From the NCBI RefSeq assembly GCF_016864375.1, contig NZ_CP069354.1, positions 434,001-498,000 on the forward strand: a DNA stretch of 64,000 nt, read 5' to 3'. Of this stretch, positions 44,790 through 51,965 are shown piece by piece. Position 1 is the first letter of the stretch; each line of letters begins with the position of its first letter. The translations under genes and the position numbers were made by a program. This DNA comes from Microvirga sp. VF16. GTDB lineage: Bacteria > Pseudomonadota > Alphaproteobacteria > Rhizobiales > Beijerinckiaceae. The notes under the pieces were generated by a model. It saw only the letters and a program-made list of their open reading frames with translations. It searched no databases and had not been told where the DNA came from.

Positions 44790-46304
44790 ATGCATCTGCT
44801 GCCTGTGTCGTTGAAGCTGTCCCTGCTAAGCCTGTCCTGCGCCCTGATCATGTCGGGTTTCGCGCTGGCGGCGGCTGCCTATGTCAGGAATTCAGCCCTC
44901 GTTGCTGCCTCGGCGGGGCTTTTTCTGCTGCTCGCCGCCGGGTTTCCCTTCGTGATCGGACGTCAGGTCAGGCGGGATCCCGGAGAGCAGGAGAATCTCT
45001 CCGACGAGTATTCCGTGTTCGACGATGTGACCGTGGCTCCGTTCGAGCCACCTGTCGCGTCGTTTCCTCCATTCGCTGATTTCTCCGCTTTCGAGGACAT
45101 GCCAGCACCCGACGAGGACGATGCGCTGCGCCGCATGCAGAAGGCGCAGGCCGTCGACCGGCTGCGGGACGGCATCACCCACGACCTCAACAACCGGCTC
45201 ATGGTGATCAGCGCCAATATCGATGCGGCGGCGCGCCAGCTGAAGGATCAGCCGATCCTGCAACGAAAACTGCTCTCGGCCCTTGTGGCCTCCGATCAGG
45301 CCGCCAAGCTCCTCGCCCAATCGACCGCCTTTGCCCGCCAGGGCGAGTCGAAGGTGCAATACGTGAACATTGCCGAACAGGTCAGTTCCGTGGCCGAACT
45401 GATGAGCCGTTCGCTGTTGCGCGACACGGTCGAACTGCGCCTCTCTCTCGCGGAGGATCTCTGGTCCATCGAGGCCAATCCCGATGATATCCAGACCGCC
45501 ATCGTGACCTTGAGTGCCCATGTTCGGGACGCCCTGCCTCAAGGGGGCACCATCACGCTCGAAGCCCGCAACGTTCAGGTCGAAAAGGGTTCGCTGCCCG
45601 ATCTGGCGCGCGAGGGCGATTTCGTGCAGCTCACCATCCGCAGCACCGGTCCCGAGGAGGCACGCCAGGCACCGGAGACCGAACTGGAACAGGCCTTCGC
45701 CCTGCGGGATCTCGATCTCTCGTCCTGGCTGTCCCTGCGCCAGAGCCTGCATTTCCTGCAGGGGCTCGGCGGCGCCTCGGAGGTGCGCCGGGATGGAACG
45801 GGGACCTCCATCATTCTCTACATTCCGCGCGCCGATGCAGCCACCCTGCTGCCGCCCGGTCCGCTGAGCGAGGACGAGGCGCCCGACGAGAGCGTACAGA
45901 ACCACACGGAAGTCCTCGTGGTGGACGACGAGCTCGAAGTTGCGCTCGCGCTGCAATCGACCCTGGAAGAATTCGGTTATGTGACGAGCATCGCCACCGA
46001 TGCCGCGCAGGCCGTGAAGACCTTGAACACGCGCAGGCCCGCGATCGTGCTCGCCGATGTCGCCATGCCCGGCACGATGAACGGTGTCATGCTGGCACGC
46101 GAAGTGCGGCAGGTCCTTCCGAACCTGCCGGTACTGCTGATTACGGGCAATCCAGTCGTCACCGGCGAGGACAGCGAGTTCCCGCTGCTGCAAAAGCCCA
46201 TCGTCAGCCGCGACCTGCATGTCGCCATCCAGCGCCACCTCAATGCGCAGAGCGACAACAAGGTGATCCCATTGTTTCCGCGCGCCTCGCGGCGAGCACG
46301 GTAG
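44790..46304 (+). CDS. Hybrid-sensor-like protein: two membrane helices, degenerate kinase module and receiver domain
   Basis: A 504-residue protein. Two membrane helices (residues 8-33 and 38-58) are followed by an acidic linker and a phosphoacceptor-like helix with H131 in THDLNNRLMVI. An ATPase-like region (150-350) lacks a recognisable N-box (QTAIVTLSAHVRDA) and clear glycine boxes. The C-terminal receiver domain is intact, with VVDDE, D423 in LADVAMPG and the late lysine in LLQKPI. The ATPase half may therefore be inactive, leaving phosphotransfer from another kinase. Stop codon lies 3 bases from the convergent amidotransferase gene. No cognate regulator adjoins. Confidence 0.8.
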   Translation: MHLLPVSLKLSLLSLSCALIMSGFALAAAAYVRNSALVAASAGLFLLLAAGFPFVIGRQVRRDPGEQENLSDEYSVFDDVTVAPFEPPVASFPPFADFSAFEDMPAPDEDDALRRMQKAQAVDRLRDGITHDLNNRLMVISANIDAAARQLKDQPILQRKLLSALVASDQAAKLLAQSTAFARQGESKVQYVNIAEQVSSVAELMSRSLLRDTVELRLSLAEDLWSIEANPDDIQTAIVTLSAHVRDALPQGGTITLEARNVQVEKGSLPDLAREGDFVQLTIRSTGPEEARQAPETELEQAFALRDLDLSSWLSLRQSLHFLQGLGGASEVRRDGTGTSIILYIPRADAATLLPPGPLSEDEAPDESVQNHTEVLVVDDELEVALALQSTLEEFGYVTSIATDAAQAVKTLNTRRPAIVLADVAMPGTMNGVMLAREVRQVLPNLPVLLITGNPVVTGEDSEFPLLQKPIVSRDLHVAIQRHLNAQSDNKVIPLFPRASRRAR

Positions 46305-47006
46305 TCACGATGTGAGGACTGTTGCGGAGAGAGGGGCTACAACCTCTCGCGCCGCGGCGGTGAGAGCCGCAAACAATCGCTGCTGCGGCTTCTTCCAGAC
46401 CAGAAGCTCCGGATGCCACTGAACACCGAGCAGGAACGGCGCGCCCTCGCTCTCGATGGCCTGCACGATGCCGATTTCGTCCTGGGCGGCAATCTTCAAA
46501 CCCTGTCCGAGCCGGTCGACGGATTGGTGATGGAGTGCGTTCACCTGACAGGGATTGCAGCTCAAGATTCGGTCCAATCGTGAGCCATGCGCGATGGACA
46601 CGGTCTTGCGCGGCAGGACGGTGCGCATCTTCGGCGCCTGGACATAAACTTCGTAGATGTCCGTGTGCAGGGTGCCGCCGAGCGCCACGTTGATCATCTG
46701 CGATCCGCGGCAGATGCCGAGGATCGGCAGTCCTGCGGGAAGTGCGGCCTTGAGCAGGCCGAGCTCCATCTTGTCGCGTTCTGGATCGATGCGCACGTCG
46801 GGCAGAACCTTTCCGCCATAGATCTCCGCACCGATATCGTCGCCGCCGCCGATCACGAGGCCCTGCAGCGGCTCTGTGGGCATCGGATCCCCCGGCACGA
46901 GCCGGACCGAGCGCGCGCCGGCGCGATAGAGCGCCAGCCGATGCATCAGGTAGCTGCGCCATCCACCCTGCCTCGATGTTGTGACGCCGATCAGGGGGCT
47001 CGTCAT
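46305..47006 (-). CDS. Class I glutamine amidotransferase / gamma-glutamyl hydrolase-like protein
   Basis: A 233-residue class I GATase-fold enzyme related to PuuD (gamma-glutamyl-GABA hydrolase). The nucleophile is C99 in GICRGSQ; the His-Glu pair lies in QWHPE near residue 209; GGGDDIGAEIYGG is the oxyanion-side motif. The ATG overlaps the amidoligase TGA (ATGA), so the two are translationally coupled. In amidoligase operons such enzymes may supply ammonia or cut gamma-glutamyl bonds. The open frame upstream of the ATG is a shadow of the amidoligase gene. Confidence 0.9.
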   Translation of the reverse strand: MTSPLIGVTTSRQGGWRSYLMHRLALYRAGARSVRLVPGDPMPTEPLQGLVIGGGDDIGAEIYGGKVLPDVRIDPERDKMELGLLKAALPAGLPILGICRGSQMINVALGGTLHTDIYEVYVQAPKMRTVLPRKTVSIAHGSRLDRILSCNPCQVNALHHQSVDRLGQGLKIAAQDEIGIVQAIESEGAPFLLGVQWHPELLVWKKPQQRLFAALTAAAREVVAPLSATVLTS

Positions 47007-47980
47007 GACCGTACGATCTGCTCCACCACGTTGGCCCAGCTCTTGTCCTCGCCCTCGAACGACAGGTAGGCAGAGCCGACCGCATCCAGTTTCCCCCGGT
47101 CGCCTGCCAGCCGCTCGACGCAGACCCAGCGGTTCCAGTCCGGTGCGATGCTCCAGCCGGGATCGCTCGCGCGTGCATCGGGCAGACGATAATGGAAAGT
47201 CGGGCGGCTGTTGATCTTCTCGTTCGGCAGAACCGCACGCACCCGCCCCGCATCGAAATGATGCAGGAGCGGCAGAAGATCGAGATCCCGATTCCGGGAC
47301 GCATTGAAGGCGAGGTAGTCGTCGGTGAAGGCGGGGATGTCCGGCCAGTATCCCGGATCCGCGATCCTGCGGACGTATTCGGCCGGGAACGGATCGGCGA
47401 AGCCCAGAAGATTGCGGGTCGTATCCGGTGAGGCCTCGCGCCGGAGCCAGGGATTGAGCAGCGCGAAGCTCTTCATGAAGGCCGCGAGGGTCGCCGCATC
47501 CTGGCGCGGGATTTCCGGGTTGAAATGCAGGCCGAAGGCATAGAATGGCGCATCCTGCGTGCCCTTGGCGCCGACCCCGCGCAGGATCGTCAGGACCCGG
47601 TTGAGTTCCTGCAGTCGGTCCATGGCGATCGGCGCCGTGACGAGTTCGCATGGAACGAGATAGCGCGCCGCAAAGCCGAACAGGGCGGCGATCTTGGGCA
47701 GGACGCCCCTTTGCGTTCCGGCCTGCTTGCCCGGGTGCAGGATCCGGCTGTCGAGTTCCACCGTCAGATCGCCGATAGCGGATTCCTTCAACGCGAAGGC
47801 ATGCGGGTCTTCCTCGATGAGACGCCCACCCAGAGCCTCCTGCAGTGCCTGCACGGTCTTCTCGGCGGAAGGGCCCACGAACTCGATCTCGATTCCGACC
47901 GTGCGCATCTGTCCCTGCTCGTTGTGCAGGACCGGCGGCAGGGCAAAATCGATCTCGGTTGAGAGCGCAGGCTGCGCCAT
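47003..47980 (-). CDS. Predicted amidoligase (glutamine-synthetase-like fold)
   Basis: A 325-residue protein of the amidoligase family defined by Iyer and colleagues (2009), predicted to form amide bonds between carboxylates and amines using ATP. The hallmark first strand RTVGIEIEF is at residues 26-34. Further conserved points are the acidic LTVELDSRIL, and FGLHFNPEI, which supplies metal and phosphate ligands in related enzymes. It is the first gene of a two-gene operon with the GATase and is divergent from a MATE exporter across 145 bases. Substrates are unknown. Confidence 0.9.
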   Translation of the reverse strand: MAQPALSTEIDFALPPVLHNEQGQMRTVGIEIEFVGPSAEKTVQALQEALGGRLIEEDPHAFALKESAIGDLTVELDSRILHPGKQAGTQRGVLPKIAALFGFAARYLVPCELVTAPIAMDRLQELNRVLTILRGVGAKGTQDAPFYAFGLHFNPEIPRQDAATLAAFMKSFALLNPWLRREASPDTTRNLLGFADPFPAEYVRRIADPGYWPDIPAFTDDYLAFNASRNRDLDLLPLLHHFDAGRVRAVLPNEKINSRPTFHYRLPDARASDPGWSIAPDWNRWVCVERLAGDRGKLDAVGSAYLSFEGEDKSWANVVEQIVRS

Positions 47981-48022
47981 CGAAAACTCCGGAAAAACAA
48001 CACGAAAACGTGAGCGCTGAGG

Positions 48023-48048
48023 GGAACGGGTGCACTTCCGCTCAGGTT
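48023..48048 (+). promoter_or_regulatory. Weak EcfG-like motif before the MATE gene
   Basis: GGAAC (48023-48027), 17 bases, GGTT (48045-48048), one mismatch from the EcfG consensus and about 77 bases upstream of the start codon. Low weight on its own. Confidence 0.25.
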
Positions 48049-48125
48049 CCTCGATCTGGGAGACTTCCGGCCCCGGCCCGGCGGGTGTGGCTTTCCGGCC
48101 TGGGGTTGGTTACAAGCCCAGCATC

Positions 48126-49547
48126 ATGATTTCGAGAGATTCGACCTTTGAGCGAGCCGCCTGGCTGGCAGAGCTGCGCGCGACCCTGACTCTGGGCTGG
48201 CCGCTGGTGCTTGCAACCCTTGCGCAGACGGCCCTGATCACATCCGACGTCATCCTGATGGGCTGGATGGGATCGGAGGCGCTGGCCGCGGGTGCGCTTG
48301 GCACCAATGTCTATTTCGCCTTCCTGATCTTCGGCATCGGCCTCGTCAATGCGACCTCGCCGATGATCGCCGAGGAGCTCGGTCGCAAGCGCCATTCCGT
48401 GCGCGAGGTCCGGCGCACGGTGCGCCAGGGTTTCTGGGCGTCGGCCACCGTCGCCATCCCGATCTGGATCGTGATGTGGAATGGCGAGACGCTCCTGCTG
48501 GCGATCGGGCAGGAGCCCGGACTTGCGCATAGCGCCGGCCAGTATGTGCGGGCGCTTCAGTGGAGTCTTCTGCCCTTCCTGCTCTTCCTGGTGCTGCGCT
48601 CGTTCCTGGCGGCCCTGGAGCGGCCCGGCTGGGCCCTGTTCATCGGCCTGCTCGCCATCCCGGTCAACTTCGCCGCGGCCTATGCGCTGATGTTCGGCTC
48701 CTTCGGTCTGCCGGCCCTCGGGCTGATCGGAGCCGGTCTCGGCACGGTGATCTCGAGCACCTTCATGTTCGTGGCGCTTGCCCTCGTCATTGCCTTTCAT
48801 CCCCGACTGAAGCGCTATCATATCTTCGGGCGCTTCTGGCGGGCCGACTGGCCGCGCTATCGTACCCTCTGGCAGATCGGCCTTCCCATCGGCCTCACGC
48901 TCACCTTCGAGGTGACGATCTTCAACGCGGCCGCCATGCTGATGGGCCGTCTCGGCGAGAGCGAGCTGGCGGCTCATGCGATCGCCCTGCAGATCGCCTC
49001 CTTCTGCTTCTCCGTCCCGCTCGGAATCGGGCAGGCCGTGACGGTGCGCGTGGGCCGGGCCTATGGCGCACAGGATGCAGAAGGCGTCACCCGCGCCGGC
49101 TGGACCTCCTTTGCACTGGGCACCGGCTTCATGGCCGTGACGGCGTCGCTCATGCTGTTCGCGCCCCATCTCCTGATCGGCGCCTTCCTCGACGTGAGCG
49201 ACCCCAAGAACGCGCTCGTCGTCGATCTGGCGCGCTCATTCCTGGTTCTGGCGGCCATCTTCCAGCTGGCGGACGGCGCGCAGGCGGTCGGCGCCGGGAT
49301 GCTGCGCGGATTGCAGGATACCCGCGTTCCGATGTTTTTCGCGGCCTTCGGCTATTGGGGAATCGGTCTGCCGCTCGGCGCCATCCTGGCCTTCGGCACC
49401 AGCCTTCGCGGAGTCGGCATCTGGATCGGGCTCGCCAGCGCCCTTGCGGTCGTGGCTCTGCTGATGCTGTGGCGCTGGCTGCGCCGCGACAGGCTCGGGC
49501 TTGTCACGGCCACCCCGCGGGACGTTCAGGAAGCTTTCGCGAGCTAG
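48126..49547 (+). CDS. MATE family efflux transporter (NorM-like)
   Basis: A 473-residue inner-membrane exporter with about 12 helices and the two MATE halves (LGWPLVLATLAQTALITSDVILMGWMGSEALAAGALGTN would be helices 1-2, residues 20-57). These transporters expel cationic drugs or metabolites using proton or sodium gradients. The ATG at 48126 starts just before helix 1; 32 upstream codons are open but unlike the family. Its TAG stop lies within the CTAG end of a family 2 repeat. It faces the amidoligase operon and might export its product; this is speculative. Confidence 0.92.
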   Translation: MISRDSTFERAAWLAELRATLTLGWPLVLATLAQTALITSDVILMGWMGSEALAAGALGTNVYFAFLIFGIGLVNATSPMIAEELGRKRHSVREVRRTVRQGFWASATVAIPIWIVMWNGETLLLAIGQEPGLAHSAGQYVRALQWSLLPFLLFLVLRSFLAALERPGWALFIGLLAIPVNFAAAYALMFGSFGLPALGLIGAGLGTVISSTFMFVALALVIAFHPRLKRYHIFGRFWRADWPRYRTLWQIGLPIGLTLTFEVTIFNAAAMLMGRLGESELAAHAIALQIASFCFSVPLGIGQAVTVRVGRAYGAQDAEGVTRAGWTSFALGTGFMAVTASLMLFAPHLLIGAFLDVSDPKNALVVDLARSFLVLAAIFQLADGAQAVGAGMLRGLQDTRVPMFFAAFGYWGIGLPLGAILAFGTSLRGVGIWIGLASALAVVALLMLWRWLRRDRLGLVTATPRDVQEAFAS

Positions 49548-49682
49548 AGTATCGGACCCAAAAGTGGACCCACTTTTGGGATTCAATCCGATGCTCCACT
49601 CTTTGAAGGGCGCATCGTTCGGCGCGGAAAACCGGGTCCACTTTTCGCTGACGCGGCCCTCTGGGTCCGCACGATGCGCTAG
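49544..49682. repeat. Family 2 two-hairpin mosaic repeat, copy 3
   Basis: Bounded by CTAG on both sides (49544-49547 and 49679-49682). Hairpin A: ATCGGA/TCCGAT with inner CCCAAAAGTG/CACTTTTGGG. Hairpin B: GCGCATCGT/ACGATGCGC with an extra internal block (GCTGACGCGGCCCTCTGGGT) that copy 4 also has. The left CTAG contains the MATE stop codon. Confidence 0.8.
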
Positions 49683-49689
49683 TGCGCCC

Positions 49690-50025
49690 ATCGCCGGGCG
49701 CCAAGCATGCGATTTCGCCTTCGCGGCACTCCAGATCACGGCTCGCGCGGCCCGGCCGGCAGAACGATAGCGGACTAAACTAGATCACCTTGGCTTTTCG
49801 ACCAGAGGCAGCGGTTCGAAATCATCAAATAGTGATGGTTTTCCTTTGCGGAAAAGAAACATTATTCAGGCTATATCAGCGCAGATAATAAATTTCTCAG
49901 GCTAGTATTTCGAATTATTCCCTCTCTCTGAAGGATGAGCGAGCGTAGAAAAATTTCCACCGCCTTATTCTTGCCTTCTTAAGGCTCAGTTTCACTTCCA
50001 AGCAAAACGCAAGGGGAGTGAGACC
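49690..50025. other. AT-rich gene-free stretch upstream of rlpA
   Basis: No gene seen. Composition is clearly more AT-rich than the rest of the window. TCAGGCTA occurs twice (near 49867 and 49898), flanking the -10-like GATAAT. This may hold the rlpA promoter and a leader of uncertain length; no certain promoter could be assigned. Confidence 0.4.
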
Positions 50026-50445
50026 TTGAAGAACATCCTCACCCGCACATCTGCAATGGTGCCACTACTTTTCATCGCGGCGTGCAATACGACCGCCTCC
50101 AACGATCCCGCCACCACAGGATCCATCTCACAAGCGAATTTCGAGACAAGCAAAGCCTTTCAGCGCGGCACGGCTTCCTGGTATGGGCCGGGCTTCCACG
50201 GTCGGAAAACAGCCAGTGGCGAGCGCTTCAATTCCAATGACATGACGGCGGCTCACCGCTCCTTGCCATTCGGTACGAGACTCAAGGTCGTGAATGAAAC
50301 CAATGGCCGCTCGGTGGTCGTCCGGGTGAACGACCGCGGCCCCTTTGCCCATCGGCGAATCATCGACCTCGCCAAGGGTCCTGCTCTGGCTCTCGGACTG
50401 ACGGCCGCCGGCACGGGCTACGTGTCTTTGCATCGGCTCGATTAG
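50026..50445 (+). CDS. RlpA-like septal ring lipoprotein (double-psi beta-barrel)
   Basis: A 139-residue lipoprotein. Lipobox FIAAC ends at Cys20, then a short linker and an RlpA DPBB domain (GTASWYGPGFHGRKTASGERFNSNDMTAAH, then PFGTRLKVVNETNGRSVVVRVNDRGPF and RIIDLAKGPALALGL). The conserved RVNDRGPF aspartate is present. RlpA proteins bind or cleave denuded glycan strands at the septum. No SPOR domain follows, so it is a short form. The TTG start has GGGGAG 8 bases upstream; ATG 50056 would leave almost no positive n-region. Confidence 0.9.
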   Translation: MKNILTRTSAMVPLLFIAACNTTASNDPATTGSISQANFETSKAFQRGTASWYGPGFHGRKTASGERFNSNDMTAAHRSLPFGTRLKVVNETNGRSVVVRVNDRGPFAHRRIIDLAKGPALALGLTAAGTGYVSLHRLD

Positions 50446-50503
50446 GCGCTTCTTAATCCCTTCCGGCGATTCTTGGCCCGATTCGGGACCAAGGGTTGCT
50501 TAC

Positions 50504-50860
50504 ATGGAATCGAGATCGTCTCAGCCGACGAACGTCATCCGCTTTCCGGGCGCACGCTCGTCAGTCAATCCTCATCGCGATCAACGAAGTCTGATGGATG
50601 CGGTCTATGCCGCGGGCTCGTTACCGATCGAGGCGGGCGATCATGCAACCAAGGTCATGGCTACACGGCTCACCATCTTCGGCTTCGTCGTGATTGATGA
50701 AATGCAGGCGGATGGTACGGCACGTCGGCTTCGTCCCTCCGAGGCGATCCATGCGTCCATGGCGTGCCCCTGGCGCGTCTCGAAACCGACGAGCCGCTAT
50801 CGGATCGACGACGAATGGTCCAAATCGGATAGCGAGCTGTTTGCCGCCCTGCAGGCGTGA
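50504..50860 (+). CDS. Hypothetical protein
   Basis: A 118-residue soluble protein of no recognised family. It contains RSLMDAVYAAGSLPIEAGDHATKVMATRLTIFGFVVIDEM spanning residues 28-67 and a Trp/Arg-rich C-terminal part (CPWRVSKPTSRYRIDDEW). The Shine-Dalgarno is weak (AAGGG about 9 bases upstream). Codon use looks normal for the window and the frame is unbroken. It lies between rlpA and another small unknown gene, all on the plus strand. Confidence 0.55.
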   Translation: MESRSSQPTNVIRFPGARSSVNPHRDQRSLMDAVYAAGSLPIEAGDHATKVMATRLTIFGFVVIDEMQADGTARRLRPSEAIHASMACPWRVSKPTSRYRIDDEWSKSDSELFAALQA

Positions 50861-50934
50861 CGCGAAGCGAAGAACTCGCCTTTTTCATTCCCTGAACTAT
50901 TTCCTGCCAATTGCTGGCGCTTCAGGGGATGCCA

Positions 50935-51240
50935 ATGCATCTGGTTCAGATTCTTCTGCCGCTTGCCGACAATCGGGGCCGCCGTCTCGACCGCGCGGTT
51001 TATGCACGGGTTCGCACGGAGTTGTCCGAGCGGTTCGGTGGCATCACGAGCTTCACCCGTGCGCCGGCGGAAGGCGTCTGGAAAGAAGGCGGCCATACAT
51101 CTCATGACGATATCGTCGTGTTCGAGGTCATGGCGCGCGAACTCGATCATCCCTGGTGGGAACGCTACCGCGCCGATCTGGAGCGTCGGTTCGAGCAGGA
51201 GACCATCGCGATACGCGCGATCAAGGTGGAAATGCTGTAG
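50935..51240 (+). CDS. Hypothetical protein, 101 residues
   Basis: A small alpha/beta-looking protein (MHLVQILLPLADNRGRR, then LSERFGGITSFTRAPAEGVW and DDIVVFEVMARELDHPWW) resembling a stand-alone dimeric alpha-beta barrel or tautomerase-like fold. I cannot name a family with confidence. AGGGGA 6 bases upstream supports the ATG at 50935 over the ATG two codons earlier. Its TAG stop is inside the left end of a family 2 repeat. Confidence 0.65.
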   Translation: MHLVQILLPLADNRGRRLDRAVYARVRTELSERFGGITSFTRAPAEGVWKEGGHTSHDDIVVFEVMARELDHPWWERYRADLERRFEQETIAIRAIKVEML

Positions 51241-51411
51241 TGCCTCGTGCGGACGCAGAGGGTCGCGCCAGCGACCCGAAGGGCCACGCCAGCGGAAAGT
51301 GGTTCCGGTTTTCGCTGACGCGGCCCTCCGGGTCCGCGAGAACGATGCGCCAATTAAAAATGAGCGTCGGATCCATCCCAAAAGTGCTCTTCACTTTTGG
51401 GGTCGGTGCTC
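51238..51411. repeat. Family 2 two-hairpin mosaic repeat, copy 4 (long variant)
   Basis: Starts TAGTGCCTCGTGCGG and ends GGTCGGTGCTC. Hairpin B is enlarged by a block CGCAGAGGGTCGCGCCAGCG that pairs with GCTGACGCGGCCCTCCGGGT-like sequence further on. Hairpin A is present as GTCGGATC and CCCAAAAGTG/CACTTTTGGG with a 4-base loop. It lies between the 101-residue protein and the PHA-granule-type gene and contains the former's stop codon. Confidence 0.75.
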
Positions 51412-51462
51412 GGGAACCCGAGCCGCACTGCCTCGCTTGTCGATGAAAAGCGGAGCACCACA

Positions 51463-51774
51463 ATGGCCAAGCCACTGATCGTTTCCATTCCCCACAATCT
51501 CGGCCAGGCTGAAGCGATGCGGAGGCTTCACGGCGGCATGACAGGTCTAAAATCCCAGTTCGGGGACAAGGTCGCTTCCATCGAAGAAACCTGGAGCGGA
51601 AACCGTATGGATTTCCGCGTCGGCGCCATGGGCCAGAACGTCAACGGATACCTTGAGGTGATGCAAGATCAGGTCCGCGTTGAAGTGCAATTACCCTGGA
51701 TTTTGGCGATGATTGCGGAGAAGGCAAAGACCTTCATCCAGAAGCAGGGAACACTGATGCTCGAAAAGAAGTGA
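51463..51774 (+). CDS. Polyhydroxyalkanoic acid system family protein
   Basis: A 103-residue protein of the PHA granule-associated family (TIGR02610-like). Typical features are the opening PLIVSIPHNLGQAEAMRRLHGGM, the FGDKVASIEETWSGNRMDFRVGAMGQNVNGYLEV core and VEVQLPWILAMIAEKAKTFIQKQG at the end. No pha genes are nearby; the family also occurs in genomes where it has no proven PHA link. The start is the ATG at 51463; 22 upstream codons translate repeat sequence. Confidence 0.85.
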   Translation: MAKPLIVSIPHNLGQAEAMRRLHGGMTGLKSQFGDKVASIEETWSGNRMDFRVGAMGQNVNGYLEVMQDQVRVEVQLPWILAMIAEKAKTFIQKQGTLMLEKK

Positions 51775-51820
51775 TGGCAGCTATAGCCATGAATAGCTGT
51801 TCATGAAGATGAACGTAGAT

Positions 51821-51845
51821 GGAACCAAATGGCATCGTCTGCGTT
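51821..51845 (+). promoter_or_regulatory. General-stress (EcfG) promoter of the glycosyltransferase-glf operon
   Basis: GGAAC (51821-51825), 16 bases, CGTT (51842-51845): a perfect match to the alphaproteobacterial EcfG consensus GGAAC-N16/17-CGTT. It is in an intergenic region in the right direction, about 120 bases before the glycosyltransferase start. Confidence 0.65.
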
Positions 51846-51965
51846 GTGTAATCGATTGCGACCGCGACCCTTCGCTGGAGCGCTTCACTTAAAACATCGC
51901 CTAATTCACCCTGGACCGGTTTTTTCGTCCGATCGTGACAGACCCATGTATTTGAGGATCGCGCT

